Notes: generated from the sequence alone by a model not told the origin. A stretch of 64,000 bases of DNA from Pseudevernia furfuracea (GCA_022315425.1 JAIUPT010000033.1:1736001-1800000), one strand, 5' to 3'. Counted from the stretch's first letter, positions 46,050 to 57,920 are shown. Translations and numbers: made by a program.

Positions 46050-47257
46050 TAGCAAACCTAAGGACCATACTTGTCGAGCTCAAAGCCGCTGTTTTCCGCT
46101 GTTTAATGACCTGGACGATGTCCTACATCTCTCCCAAGTCTGTCAAAGCTTGAGTGCCCTATTTTGATAATGAAAAGGTGTCCATTGTAAAACAAACGAT
46201 TGTATGACATCAAGGCCCTAGGAGAGTCGTCGGGTACATCCAGCTAACAGTCAAATTTCTACAGATATCCTCAGACGTCTACAAATTCGACATCTGTCTC
46301 TGAAGACTGCAACAACTCAATGAGATTTCAGCTAGGTGCTTGCGCTAATTTTGGGAAACAGTTGGACTACCATAATCGGCCGCCATTGAAAGCATATACT
46401 TCAGTGATGCACCTGCAAGACAGGAAGAGAGATTTGTCAGAGGGAGTGATACGAGATATAGAGGCACGTTGGAAGCACTTCAGCTTACTCCGTGGGCTAT
46501 ATGTTGACCATTTGGTACCTCGGAATTTTGAGACCTCTTTTCGAGCGGGCTTTGCGTCGGATTTGAAACCCGAGGCAAGGGCAGCTGCCGCAAAGAAGAG
46601 TCTGGCTGTCAGTATTTGAGGAAAGGCACATCAATCACAGCCGATTTGAGTTTCGTGGTGACCTTTGTGATCCCCCCCCCTTCACAGCTAAGATCGACTG
46701 TCTGGAGGTCTTCGACTTCCTTTACGTGTTTCTAGTGCCGAAGATATTGCCGTTCGAGGTACGAGCATCGTGGATAGGGAACCATACGGGTGAGGATCCT
46801 TATACTGATGAATGTGGCCAACCACGAACTCGACTTGGCAGACTGGCATGCTTTTATGGACTTGAGCCGCTGGGCCCTTCAACCCCACGATCTAGTCGAG
46901 CTCATAGAAAACCGTGCTTGGACTGGTACTTATCCGGCGGACAAATCTATGTACATGCAGACCCGGGGAATGTTCGAAAGAGGAGAAAGCACAGATCGTT
47001 GTCGTGCGATCTGTGATAGGGAAGTCATGGTGGGAAACTTGCGTAGTACGCCTGGGTTTATGTTGAAAGACGCAGAAGACCTATGTTGGTGGGAGCGCAT
47101 CCGCGTTCGCTGCGGGTCAACCTTTCTGGCAGAGAGCTTGTCAAGATACGAAGAAGATTTGGAAAAACTCAAAGAAGCGGAGGGGCAGGAGTTTGGAGAA
47201 GGGTCGATGGCAGCTTACCAAGCTTCGCGTGCAGCGCTTCCAATCTTTCGGTATTGA
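46050..47257 (+). pseudogene. F-box protein pseudogene
   Basis: At about 46090-46160 one frame reads FPLFNDLDDVLHLSQVCQSL, an F-box core, and then hits TGA. At 46440-46610 another frame reads ARWKHFSLLRGLYVDHLVPR. At 46612-46810 a third reads SVFEERHINHSRFEFRGDL, CLEVFDFLYVFLVPK and SWIGNHTGEDPY. At 46805-47257 a fourth reads ANHELDLADWHAFMDLSRW and a helical tail. The pieces make one F-box-type protein of a common fungal kind, broken by at least one stop and two or three frameshifts. A C9 run lies at 46672-46680 inside it, but the frame is kept there. Confidence 0.55.
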
Positions 47258-47587
47258 AGCTTGTTATCGGGCTATGCTCCAAATCAGTATCGAATTTACA
47301 ACCAGCAGGCTAGTCAGATACGCTGCGCCCGTTTACGATTTTTTTTTAACATGACTGAGAGTTACAAGCTCATCGACCTGGCGACGCAAGAGATAGTAGA
47401 GACGCGACGCAGTATTCAAAAACAAGGGGTTAAACCTAAGCCCTGATAGATATAAAATAATCAGAAGCTCATTTTTTCTGAGCTTGCAGAAACCTGGCCC
47501 GTAGTACTTTTTTGAAGCGGAATCATATCAAACATTGGATAGACGAAACGCGTCGAACGAAACCAAGGACTTTGTGACACATATGTC
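47258..47587. other. Intergenic between the F-box pseudogene and rad4
   Basis: 330 bp with a T9 run near 47340. No gene seen. Confidence 0.4.
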
Positions 47588-50500
47588 TCATTCCATCCAT
47601 TCTGGGTAAGCATCGTCATCTTCGGGATCGTGAGACAGTAGCGAACCGTTGTCTTCCTCTGAGCTGTCCGGCTCAACATCTTCCTCTGTTACCGGCGGAT
47701 TGCCGGGGTACACCTCGCTTGGATGGGCGGAAGGTCCCCCCTCGCCTCCTGCTGTCGATTCTAGCATCGGTGGCGGTTCTGGTGATTTACTTGGTGCAGA
47801 TGCAGTGACATCCTCCTTGGATACCGGAAGATGCTCAGATCCTTGCGATTGGTAAAGCTGCTGTAACATTCTGGCCTCATCCGGCTCGCCTGCTGGCAGG
47901 TCTGGGGATGCTTCCTCAAATCGTTCTCTGGTTTGTGGACTATCACGCGCATCTATGCTGCCATGATCTTCCAATGTGCCGCGGACTGAGCTGGAAGGCT
48001 TAAATGAGTCGTCTGTTGGCGCAGTCTCATCTCTGATGTCATCGTTATCAAGCAAGAAGTCACCACCTTCATCGAGTATCTCTTGTTTATCATTGCCCAC
48101 AGATATGTGACCGACAGACTTCTCGTTATCTTCGTGGTTTGTGTGTTCATGGCCATGTTGATTGATCTCTCGTATGGCTTCTTCGGCACCTTGGTCGTCA
48201 TGGTCTAATAGAAAGCCACCACCATCGTCATCATCATCATCGACCCTATTTACGAAACGATCAGAAGCGTGCGGCGATTTCGTTTCTTTCTGTTTATCCT
48301 CGCCTGCAAAGAGACCCCCACCATCGCCCTCATTTGCCAAATTAATTAACCTTCGCGTCGGCATTGCCCTAGCGGTGGATTGAGCGGGTTCGTCGGCATC
48401 TCGATCAGGCAAGAAGCCACCTCCTTCGTCTTCGGCTTCGGCCTTCTCCATATTGTATTCTATAGCTGTGTCGCGCTCTCCTTCGATTTCATAACCTTCA
48501 ATCCTTTCTCTGATCCTGAGACCCACCAAAAATCTTTTCCACGTCTTCAGCGCCGCTAGACTCCGCCTTTCCGCTTCAGTTTGTGCTCTCTCGTCCTCAA
48601 AAGCAATGATAACTTCTTCCACTGCCTCCCCGTATTCGACAGCTACTACAGCACCACTCGTAATAGCAGTCCCATGTCTACCCTTGAACGAGAAGCCAGT
48701 AACTGCATCCGCGTAGTCAATGCCAACAATCCTGGCTGCTCGAGCGGTCTCTGGATGCGATATGTGAATTCCACCTGGAGGAACCATACTCGGGACATAG
48801 ACGTCGAGATTCCCATACACATTCTTCGGTATTTGGCCGCTAACGACGGGCGGTGCCACGTAGAGTGATGTCTGGTAAAGAGCGTAGAGGGCAGTGTCAG
48901 CATTGTCATCGTCTGCCGCATCCATATCGGCAGGGTCCAAAGTTGACTCTCGAGTCCGGCGTGCTGGAACGCGCTTGAGGGGTTGCTCGCCACGCTGGAT
49001 ATCGATCACGAATTAGCATGCAAAAACCAATTGAAAGCTAATGGGTCTACCTTGATTTCTCGACCAATCCTATACCATTTGTCCGCGCTCTTCAATTGAT
49101 GTACATCCCTGCGGCGGTAGATAGGCTCCAAAGCATTAGTAGTCCCAGGCCGCCCCACACCAACCTTCCCTACTTCTCGCTTTGGATGTATTACTTCATG
49201 TCTTTTCAGATGTCTTTCGAGAGCGTAGTATGGATGGTCCTTAAAATCTTGGACATTCCTGGGCATAGATTCAGCAGCCTCTTTTGCCGTTAGCTCTGCA
49301 TCCTCGACTTGATCCCGGTCCATTTCATGGGATCTTCTGTAAAATCTCATCACCCTTCGCCACCATTTGTCGCCGTCCTTTGTGACCTCAATCCTGTTTC
49401 GCCTAGTCTTTGCATTGTATGCTTTAGCGTAACGCCTCGTCACATCGCGAGCAGATCCATCGTCTTCGAAGGCTATTACATAACTCATGTTATTCCCTGG
49501 GTCTCCTGCTGGTGGTTCAAATTTTGATGGCTTGGCGATAGTTTTTGTGACCAGAGGATCAATCGGCACCCATTTCTGCACAGCTTCGTTGAAGGCTTCT
49601 ACCCAGTAAACAGGGTATTTTGACTCTCGAATAGGCTTTCGGTTCGCATCTGTTTTCATTAGGTCGTTAAAATGGTGTGGGTGTGAGCTTACTAACATTT
49701 GGGGTGGTAAGACACGCTGGACGATGATGCTTCAGGCGAAGCACTGCGTTTGACCTGACCTAATCTTGATCGAATCTCAGCCATACTAGAACCAACCTTC
49801 CTGTCTACGATTAGAGACCCGTCGCTCTCAGCATCGGCTTCGCTGTCCGGTTCAGGGGTCGCCTCTCGGCTTCTATAATGTGCTATTCTCGAGGCGTTGT
49901 GCATGACTTGAGGCAGAGCAATTTTCTGTGCCGATTGGAAAGGCAGAGATAACATAGAGCATGCTAATCTTGCATCAACACCAGCTGCACGCAGCATGGC
50001 GCAGAAGAGCTGGGCTCCAACATCCCGCGAGCCTTTGAGTTTGCTAGCAGCAATAAGAAAATCTGACTTTTGCATTGGCAGGTCGATATCTTCCGGCGGC
50101 TGAAGAAGTGCTAGAGTCTTTGGACTATCCGCCCATACAGGCTTGCTCATACCCCTTGCAGTAATCTTGAAGTGCCCTCTGAACGCGTCGCTTGCTTGCG
50201 TTAGGCCATCCATGAAAGATCGAGACCTTTGAAACTGGGATTTGCTTTCATCTTGGTTCAAATAGGAAACAGTCTTCTTCGTTAACATGCTTTTTAATAC
50301 GGAATGAACACTCTCGTCATTGCACCAGTGATTACGTAGATGTACATGAGCGAGTAAACTGCAGAGATGCATCTTGTGGATTTCGAGTCGAAGCCTCTTC
50401 TCCGTGGATGAAATAGGCTTTCGCCTGACTGGCGCAGATCTTGGAGTCTTCTGCTTGTGGTCACCGAGCACCAAATTGAGCTTCCCCGGCTCTTCAATCT

Positions 50501-50885
50501 CGTGGTCAGAAGTGTCGTCCTGCTTGACATTGCTTCCAAGGTCCACGTCTTCGAAGTCTTCATCACTGTCCGCAGAATCTTCAGATTCAGTCTGCTCTAT
50601 ATGCTGTGGAGTGGGTTTTGGCTCTTCAACGAGATTGTCGATACCACTTTGGTTTCCGGTGCTGAAGCTCTGTTCTGGTCGTTGAGGCGCATTATCATCA
50701 ACGCTTTGCGTGACAATACGTCCTCCAACACGACGTCGCTTTATTGGTCTTCCATCTTCGCTCTTTTGAGTTTGAGGAGATGAGACAGCCTCAGCGAGCA
50801 TCTCGCCGTAGACATCAGGCATAGCATCCCTCACGTTTGCTTTTCCAGCAGCCTTTGACTTGGCTCCTTCGGCACTCCGAGCCAT
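47588..50885 (-). CDS. rad4: Rad4/XPC DNA damage recognition protein
   Basis: Lesion-recognition factor of global-genome nucleotide excision repair, working with Rad23. Exons are 49697-50885, 49051-49649 and 47588-48994, with introns of 47 and 56 nt and consistent phases, giving 1064 residues. Residues 1-150 are disordered and acidic with a nuclear localisation-like KRRRVGG. The transglutaminase-like domain follows (LFCAMLRAAGVDARLACSML and, after the first intron, VYWVEAFNEAVQKWVPIDPL). BHD1 (PRNVQDFKDHPYYALERHLKR), BHD2 (YRRRDVHQLKSADKWYRIGR) and BHD3 (KNVYGNLDVYVPSMVPPGG, ARAARIVGIDYADAVTGF) follow in order. The C-terminal 300 residues are acidic with repeated D/E-rich GGGFLLD motifs, longer than in yeast Rad4. 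The first intron starts with GTTAGT. Confidence 0.92.
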
Positions 50886-51502
50886 GTTTCAATCCCTCTT
50901 TTGGTAGGGAGAACGAAGAGATACCGAACACTTCGAGGCCCACTTAAATATCTAGAACGACGCACAGTTGGTGTACTGAACTGACTTGAAACCCCCCTGT
51001 CTGATGATAGGTCTGCAAAGACCATAGACCTCAAAGTCAAAGCTGGCTCTCTCAAACGTTCAGCTGCGATGATTAACCCTTGTTGAATGAGCGCACGCAA
51101 AATAATGTCGATACCTGTGGCGCGCCAAGTAAACCGAGAATGTGATTTGAGGTTTCTTAGGGCTAGGGCTGTCGTGAGTGGATTGGATGAGCATAGAGAA
51201 CTACCCTCGTACATACTCTACAGGTGGTCATAGACCTGAATATATACGCCCACTATGCAGAGATTTCCCTCAAACTAAACCTCATACTGTAGGTAGTTCC
51301 ACTGGAAAATCTCAATCTCCCTCACGCCTCAAATCCACTCAATTGCCTAGTGAGCAAAATAATTCCACGCCAAGACCCGAAAAACCCAATTATTTTACCG
51401 ACGCGTTCAAATTCGAGGGTGGCACCAAGGTCGTGAGGCCTAGCCACAACCAAAGCGAAACAGACCAAACTCATTCCAAGTCATCCAGCCCACGAGTAGA
51501 AG
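50886..51502. promoter_or_regulatory. Divergent promoter region, rad4 / 51503 gene
   Basis: 617 bp between facing-away start codons. An open frame from about 51178 into the 51503 gene region is in another frame and lacks protein character. An upstream exon of the 51503 gene cannot be excluded. Confidence 0.4.
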
Positions 51503-53302
51503 ATGCCTGGACGCCCAAAGAAGCGGAAGTCAACTACGAAAAGCTTCGAAACAGTACCGAATCCCAAGAAACAAGTTCTCCTCACCACCACGAAGTTGAC
51601 TACGATCAGAGACAAGCACCCAGCATGGTCTGCCCCAAGCATGCGCCAGCAAAGCATTACGCAAATGGATGCTTTGCGAGACTATTACCACCCGGACCTC
51701 GAAAACGAAGATATGAAGACAGATGATGAAGAGGATGATAGCTACGTAGCTTCGCCCCCCAGGAACAAGAGGCGGAAGGTCACCCCAGAAAAGCCATACG
51801 ATCGCAAAATTGGGACAAGGAGTGGGAAGCGGCAAGCTGCTAAGGAGGAGCCTTCAACTCAAGAAGAGATGGACCAGGATGTTTCCCCATCGGTAGGAGG
51901 GGAAGCAAAAGCCCACGTGTTGAGAGCCAAAATGCCTACTACTATGCTACCACCAAAGACTCCAACGTCTCTTAGGAGGAAGGAGATCCCCTCATCACAA
52001 TCTTCAGCAGACACTCCCCTCTCTACACAAAGTCGTCAATCTTTGCAAGATTATGTGAGGTCACCACTGAAAGAAAAGTCTACAAATATTAATCTACCGG
52101 TAAAATCACCCATCAAGGGACCTCGATGGTCGAAAGGTTCAGAGGTGGCAGATAGCATGGAGACTGGGGATGAGGTTAGCCCGGTATCTGTGAGAGTTGG
52201 CTTAACGACTGAACCCATTGGTCCAACCGCAGAGCCTGAAGACATCATGGAAGAGGAGCCTCGATTATCTTCCAACGCATTCGCGATTCATGTGAATGAC
52301 TTCAACCAAAGGCTTAAGGCAGCTCAAAGACCAGTCAAGGAAATCCAAAACTCAAGTCAACGAAGGCCCCGACATGAGGTCATCAATTCCACAGACGAAG
52401 AAGACGATATGGAAGAGGCTGAGGCCTTTGATGCTGGCCCAGAAACACAGGCTGCTCTTGCAAGCACTGATGTTTCTCAAAAGAATTTGGACCAACTGCC
52501 TGAATCGACGCATTCTACCTCGAAGCCTGCGGGAGATGAGCCTGAGTCTCCACCCATTCAAAAAAATGCTTCGGGGTCGCCAAACCCTCCGAATACGCCA
52601 CCTCTGCCAGCTAAAGAAAGCAACGTAGAAGACGAGCTTCCGATGCGGAGACCTAAGAGGGTCGAGTTCGTTGATCTGGCTTGCTCGGACCCTCCAGGAC
52701 CAGCCACGCCTTCACACCTCAGAGAGCGCGCCTTCGGCTCCGAAGAAGTCTCTGCCCAGCTCTTCGGTGACCTCCGTCGCGACACGCAGTCAGGTGGTCT
52801 ACAAACGGAATCCCAGTACGAGCAAGGGTGGATCCCTTATACCCCAGCCGACGACATGCCCTCCAATCTCGAACCACTTCCCTCCTCCCCCAAGCCCATC
52901 GAGCAACCCTCATCCGGCCTCATGACCGTCCCTACCCAACAATTCCGCCCTCCAATCTCCAGCCCACCAAAATTCTACCAGGCACCAGTTCCACCCTCCC
53001 AGGCAACCACCGTAGACGTCACGCAGCCTTCGCCCCGTAATTTGACGTCGTCTTCCCAGGGCGTCACTCAGCGTTTTCCGCAGAAATTGCCATTGTCGTC
53101 TCAAGCGTATTCATCATCGCCGCCACCTATGCCGCCGCCTTCGAGCTCGCCATTGGCGAGTCGAAAGCTGGATCCGTGGGCGGGGTATCAGTGGAATGGG
53201 GTTAGGTTGACGGAGAGTCAGTTGTTGCCGGATAGTTTGTTGAACGATAGTGAAGTTGGACCGCCCGGGTTGAGCCAGGAGAGTTGGGCGGAGGAGGTGT
53301 GA
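51503..53302 (+). CDS. Nuclear-type disordered protein of unknown function
   Basis: A single exon of 599 residues. It begins MPGRPKKRKS, an AT-hook-like and nuclear-localisation-like start, with further basic patches (RNKRRKVTPEKPYDRK, KGPRWSKG). Most of the protein is Ser/Pro/Thr/Glu-rich and disordered. A helix around NAFAIHVNDFNQRLKAAQ and a block MRRPKRVEFVDLA stand out. The C-terminus is Pro/Ser-rich and ends in a folded-looking, probably conserved block LDPWAGYQWNGVRL followed by LTESQLLPDSLL-type sequence. It shares a divergent promoter region with rad4. I do not recognise a family, but codon pattern and the patterned C-terminus make it a real gene. Confidence 0.7.
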   Translation: MPGRPKKRKSTTKSFETVPNPKKQVLLTTTKLTTIRDKHPAWSAPSMRQQSITQMDALRDYYHPDLENEDMKTDDEEDDSYVASPPRNKRRKVTPEKPYDRKIGTRSGKRQAAKEEPSTQEEMDQDVSPSVGGEAKAHVLRAKMPTTMLPPKTPTSLRRKEIPSSQSSADTPLSTQSRQSLQDYVRSPLKEKSTNINLPVKSPIKGPRWSKGSEVADSMETGDEVSPVSVRVGLTTEPIGPTAEPEDIMEEEPRLSSNAFAIHVNDFNQRLKAAQRPVKEIQNSSQRRPRHEVINSTDEEDDMEEAEAFDAGPETQAALASTDVSQKNLDQLPESTHSTSKPAGDEPESPPIQKNASGSPNPPNTPPLPAKESNVEDELPMRRPKRVEFVDLACSDPPGPATPSHLRERAFGSEEVSAQLFGDLRRDTQSGGLQTESQYEQGWIPYTPADDMPSNLEPLPSSPKPIEQPSSGLMTVPTQQFRPPISSPPKFYQAPVPPSQATTVDVTQPSPRNLTSSSQGVTQRFPQKLPLSSQAYSSSPPPMPPPSSSPLASRKLDPWAGYQWNGVRLTESQLLPDSLLNDSEVGPPGLSQESWAEEV

Positions 53303-54650
53303 GTGCGGTATCGAGGCAGGGCTTAGGATGACTTCATGGAGGCTTATGATTCATGCATATAGCGAGGATGGTAGCATCGGATGGTAGCATTGCATTGAAT
53401 GACAGCGAGTTCCGTCTACGATCCCACAATTGACCATTATCTTACGTTTGGCGACTCATGGAATGTTGCACCTATTGTAGCCCGATCGTTCTCTAGGAAC
53501 TACCTACGCCCGTTTGAGCTTGTCTTTGTTAGTAGCTTGCCAAGGCTGTGACCAAGTCCTTCGTCCCTGCAGCCTGGATACAAACAGGGCGTCGCAGCCC
53601 GCAGGCTCGCAGCAGCGATTCGGGCCGCTCTATCTCCCCCAAATCAGATGCGGCATCCGTACCGTCCGTGCCATGCCGCCCGGTGGGATCCGCAGCCTCA
53701 CCGTTGCTAACCTGCTGACTGATAGGTAAAGGTAGGCACTACTGTATTGTGTAGCTACCGCGGTAACCTCCCCGGGGGAGGGTTATGACTTACTACCCCA
53801 CGAGGGGATAACGGTCGTTTTTTTTTTTTTTTTTTGGCGCTATCAAGGCGCCCCGACCGTTTACGCTCATGCACCCCTGATCTAGACCATCAATGAGGTA
53901 CGATACACATGGCTAATTCCCTGCATGACCACTTTCTTAAGCGAACCAAGACACTTCCGCCAACCGGGTTTTCCAATCGATGACTTTGCATGAGGAATCG
54001 GACTACATAATAAAACAGCAGATGCATCAATGAATACATATCGATCGCAACGAATGAGAGGGTCGCAAGGACCAGGGCTGGGGTCAAAGAAGAGGCTTGG
54101 GACCCCCGATCCTCAGTATAAGTAAGGTAGCGTTGGCTAACCTAGCCTGATTCACGTTCCCACCACTTTTTTTCCCCAAGTGCTTGACTCGACAAAAGTG
54201 TTTTTTTTTAACCTCGGCGGAAATTCCTACATCCCCTTCCACCTGTTTCCATACTAAGGCGAATTTGGGCGGCAAACGTCATCAGACTTGGGACCTGAGC
54301 GTCGCCATGGAAAGATGTTGTCCTCAGCGTGACCAAAACGCTTCTTCGTTGCATTCGATCCGATACCCGAGCGCTTCTGCAACGGTACGGCATATCAGCT
54401 GGGTGCGTGTTCAAGTCCGTTGGCTGTGGGTTATCCTCCACGCTGTGTTGGTCATGTCGTTCATTCCTCGTTCTCATTGCCACAATCGTCCAGACCGCGA
54501 GGAGACCCCGTGCGGGTTTGGAAGGGAAGTCCGTCTTGCGCTATTGTTTATGGATGTGGATCAGGATGTCAGAAACAGTGTTGATGGCAGTATGGGTACA
54601 TTTCAAGGCTTGGAGAGCTCTGTGGGGAATATTAGAGTGATGATGAAGAG

Positions 54651-54689
<39 letters not shown>

Positions 54690-55387
54690 GGATGATGAGG
54701 ATGATTTTGCTACTTTACATCTACTGCTATCAAGAGCCCAGTGTCCACACCTTCTCGGAACATACAGAAACCTTGCTGGCCGGTATTGCATCGTGCGTAC
54801 CCTGGTCGGCAGCTTTGCGTGCTACTGTCCAACGACTTTCACCCAGATGCACCTCTTTAGCTTCCCGGCTGCAGGTTCCATCCTATCCCTCGAAAGTAGC
54901 GAACCCGCTTTGTTCACTCTGAGCTGTAATGTAGACGGCCAGGGGGAGGCGCTCACTCACATTAGCCAGCTAAAACCCTCTAAAAGTTATGCAGCCGGAC
55001 CCTCATTCAGTTGTCAATACTAAACCGTTCCAGTTCGTGGCTTGGACCAGATTGTTTGGCCTCGTTTTCTGTATTCTGATATACGTCTTGAGATCCAAGT
55101 CAAGGACGAGTTCGACTATCGCCCGTTGTGAGAAAAATGTTATGATGAAACAATGGTGACAAGAACGTTATAATCACACGGTACGATCAGCACTAAAGCT
55201 TGTGTCATGAAACCGGCATGCTGTGGAGTGCATCCCAGAAACTGAGCGATTTGCTTGACTCTATCCTGTCCTGATGACAGGCTTGAAAAACGAAAACAAG
55301 AGCATATCCTTATTCAAATCATTCACACGACATGAACAATCTTTCACAATAAGCCTCGATGATTGAGATTTATTTTCCTGTAACTTC
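53303..55387. other. 2.1-kb gene-poor spacer
   Basis: It holds a T-run of about 19 at 53818-53836 and a (GAT)n microsatellite (separate entry). A 279-residue frame at 54184-55023 owes part of its length to the microsatellite and lacks domain pattern. No convincing gene. Confidence 0.5.
54650..54703. repeat. (GAT)n microsatellite
   Basis: About 13 uninterrupted GAT units, then GAGGAT variants. It would encode poly-Asp or poly-Met if translated. Confidence 0.9.
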
Positions 55388-57442
55388 CTACAAGGTATTA
55401 CCCCTCAAGTTTTGAAACACACTCTTCATCGGGATTCCCACATCCTTCGCCGCCGGCATCCTCGCGTCACTGCCCAACAAGAAAACATATCTAACCGCCA
55501 ACCTCGTCGCATCAGTGATGACGTAGATACCACCCCACACCGCCTGAGGCTTCGGCCCCGCCAGCTCGCACCCCAACAGGAGGGTTTTGTTCTTCAACTT
55601 GCTCGACCCCCACCCGCCCGCGGAAACCGTTGCGTAACCCCACGCCACCCTGGGCTCGTCAGCCATGTAGATACCGGCACCGTGGGCGGCACCATGTCGC
55701 TGGAGGTCCGTGCCACTCTGCACCCGCAGGCCTTGGCAGAGGATCGCGTGGAGACGGTCGAGACAGGTACCGTGGAAGAGGATATGGGATTCCGACTGCG
55801 GTGACGGCGCGTGGCGTGAGAAGGCGGTCTCCAGCTCTGGGGCGGTGTTGGCGAGGAGGAACTGGTTATGACCGAATGAGGGGATGCGTTGAAGCACGGT
55901 GGCGGAGACGAGGAAGCCGCGGTACGAGAGGCCGGCCCAGAGAAGGGCCTTTGCAAGTGATTCGGAGCAGTCCCATTGGGTGCAGTAGCCAACCACAGCT
56001 TGGGCAAGGGCGAAGTCCGATCCGTGGACGTTGAGGCAGGCTCTGAGATGTTTTGCAATATTGGGTATTTCCGGAAGGCCGTCAAACATGCTGGCGACGC
56101 CAGGAGCGTTGCTCGCTGGGCAGTTCATCAAGAGGTCGAGCTTGCCAGTCGACGCGGTTGCGTGGAACATGCTTAGGAGGAGGTCCATTACGGGGGGGTC
56201 TTGCCAGATCTCGGCTAGTTGGATCTCGATGGGTGCTTTTGAAAAGGTGCTTTGACAGGAGGACGACGAGCAAATAGTAGCGCGTCGTAAGTGGCGCCTG
56301 CCTAGACCACATACTGCAGAGCCTTGCCCGAGTTGAGAAATTTTGGAAGTCATGTGGGTATGAGTCTGCTCCAGAGATTTAAAACTGTGGCGAAGGTGAT
56401 GCCACAGTATTCGGGAGAGTTGGTAGACGCCAAGATTGGGTCGGCCATGGCAATACTGTTCGCGAGGTGGCCTATTATTCCCCCTGAAAACCTCCCAAGG
56501 AGTATGGCCTTTCGTTTGGTCGCTTGATTCGGCAGAGAGATGTATACAGAACTTGACCGGTCCGCCATTATGGCCAAGGGTGAGACGTACCAAGAAACTC
56601 TCAGCGTCACCTGCACCTATGGCAAATCGTTGCAATTTGGTCAACTCGGTCGCTGGAAACTGTAGCTCGAGTTCGTTCTTCGAAATTCTCTCTACTAGAG
56701 AGCCAAGTGATGGAGGAAGACTCGCAAGAGCATCGTCTGCAACAGAGGGAGCTTCAATGTGGAGCCTCACAAGCAATTTTGAAACACTCTCAGGGGCAAC
56801 AGCTTGAAGAAATAGCCGCAGGTTCTCCAAGCGTTGAGCTTCGGTCATCAGTTCCAGATATCGCTCGTGGACACTGTTGGCAGTCTCCTTAAGACCAGCT
56901 GCAGAGGGAAACCCCTCAGAGTCAAGATCGAATCCGAACAGGATGGCTACTTTCCTAAGAGCAAGATGATCTGGTTCTGAAAGGTCACCAGCTCGTAAGC
57001 TAAGCGCCAACTCGACTGTAGTCAACTCTGGGTGTATTTGACCCCGTGAGTCTAGCACGCGTAAGCATGCCTCAGCTCCTTTCAGTGTCGCTTTGGATAC
57101 GACTGACAGTAAGTCTTCAATCTCATCAGCGTTTTCGCTATGGAGCAGGGCTATGATGTTATCCACCACTCTTGCATGATAGCTAGATTCGCTATCCCTG
57201 ACAAGACCGAGCACCCGAAGGAGCTGGTAGTTCTTCGAAGCAGTGATACCTAACAACAGTACTTGCATTGCGAGTCCGTGCTTCAACACGCTTTCCAAGC
57301 GCGTTAGTGTAGAAAGGTGATCGGCGATCTGTTGAGACCATGTGTGGAGCTCGAGGCTTAAGAGTTTGAGGGAGCGGCGATCCGATATCACCTCAGATCC
57401 CTTGTATACCACTCTGATGTTGCTGAGCAACTCGAGCCACAT
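55388..57442 (-). CDS. PARP-like ADP-ribosyltransferase
   Basis: ADP-ribosyltransferases of the PARP family transfer ADP-ribose from NAD+. An open frame from ATG 57442 gives 684 residues. The C-terminal 200 residues carry the fold. FLLANTAPELETAFSRHA leads into ILFHGTCLDRLHAILCQGL (the His of the catalytic site in FHG). HGAAHGAGIYMADEPRVAWGYA then supplies the Tyr in GIYM. RLAVRYVFLL sits where the last strand is expected; a catalytic Glu is not evident, which would favour mono-ADP-ribosylation or loss of activity. The N-terminal 350 residues are helical. The organisation resembles PARP6/8-type fungal proteins. The same frame continues upstream without ATG to a TGA at 57594, and homologous-looking sequence continues beyond, so the natural N-terminus may be lost. 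Confidence 0.6.
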   Translation of the reverse strand: MWLELLSNIRVVYKGSEVISDRRSLKLLSLELHTWSQQIADHLSTLTRLESVLKHGLAMQVLLLGITASKNYQLLRVLGLVRDSESSYHARVVDNIIALLHSENADEIEDLLSVVSKATLKGAEACLRVLDSRGQIHPELTTVELALSLRAGDLSEPDHLALRKVAILFGFDLDSEGFPSAAGLKETANSVHERYLELMTEAQRLENLRLFLQAVAPESVSKLLVRLHIEAPSVADDALASLPPSLGSLVERISKNELELQFPATELTKLQRFAIGAGDAESFLVRLTLGHNGGPVKFCIHLSAESSDQTKGHTPWEVFRGNNRPPREQYCHGRPNLGVYQLSRILWHHLRHSFKSLEQTHTHMTSKISQLGQGSAVCGLGRRHLRRATICSSSSCQSTFSKAPIEIQLAEIWQDPPVMDLLLSMFHATASTGKLDLLMNCPASNAPGVASMFDGLPEIPNIAKHLRACLNVHGSDFALAQAVVGYCTQWDCSESLAKALLWAGLSYRGFLVSATVLQRIPSFGHNQFLLANTAPELETAFSRHAPSPQSESHILFHGTCLDRLHAILCQGLRVQSGTDLQRHGAAHGAGIYMADEPRVAWGYATVSAGGWGSSKLKNKTLLLGCELAGPKPQAVWGGIYVITDATRLAVRYVFLLGSDARMPAAKDVGIPMKSVFQNLRGNTL

Positions 57443-57920
57443 ATATGTGGTCAAGTGTGTCACCGCGTAGCGGAGGAGTGTTTCGTGCTGTTTCTCGATT
57501 GCAAATGACAGCACTTTGCGCCAACGTTCTAGAATGTCCGTACTCGTTTCTGATGCCAGAAGCTTGATGAGAGCAATACATCCCAGATCAGGGCTTCAGT
57601 CGTGAAATTTGAATGCCCTTAGAGTACTAATGACCCAGGAGTTACTGAGAGTCGATAAATCTGTCAAGCAATCGCATCTAAATTGGCAGCCAGTATGAGG
57701 GAGGTCTGCAACCAGAAGAGCAAGCTCACGATGATTCTATCTGCATCTTGCTGCCAAAGACGTATAAGAGCTTCAACTAATCCGAGGACTTTTGTATCAA
57801 TTGTATAACCTGGTACGAGCTGAGCCTTGCAGTATGCGTCTATATGGCTCAACAGAGGAGTCGGTGTTGAAGTTGTCGTGCTCCGTAAAGAATTGCGTAC
57901 GGCATTAAGGGTCTAGCAAT
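57443..57920 (-). pseudogene. Decayed N-terminal region of the PARP-like gene
   Basis: Upstream of 57442 the same frame reads GCIALIKLLASETSTDIL and ERWRKVLSFAIEK, then in reverse order a TGA (57594-57596), preceded by NSWVISTLRAFKFHD and LALLVADLPHTGCQFRCD up to about 57736. Beyond that another frame reads YTIDTKVLGLVEALIRLWQQ to about 57917. All pieces have one protein character. They are interrupted by the TGA and by an apparent frameshift near 57738, and no GT-AG pair restores the frame across the TGA. I infer decay of the N-terminal coding part or an assembly error. Confidence 0.45.

Noticed and set aside
51178..51726. Separate 182-residue gene upstream of the 51503 gene
   Set aside because: It starts with TTG, overlaps the 51503 gene in another frame and has no patterned sequence.
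54184..55023. Plus-strand open frame of 279 residues with a poly-Asp tract
   Set aside because: Built around the GAT microsatellite in a gene-poor spacer; residues before and after lack any protein-like periodicity.
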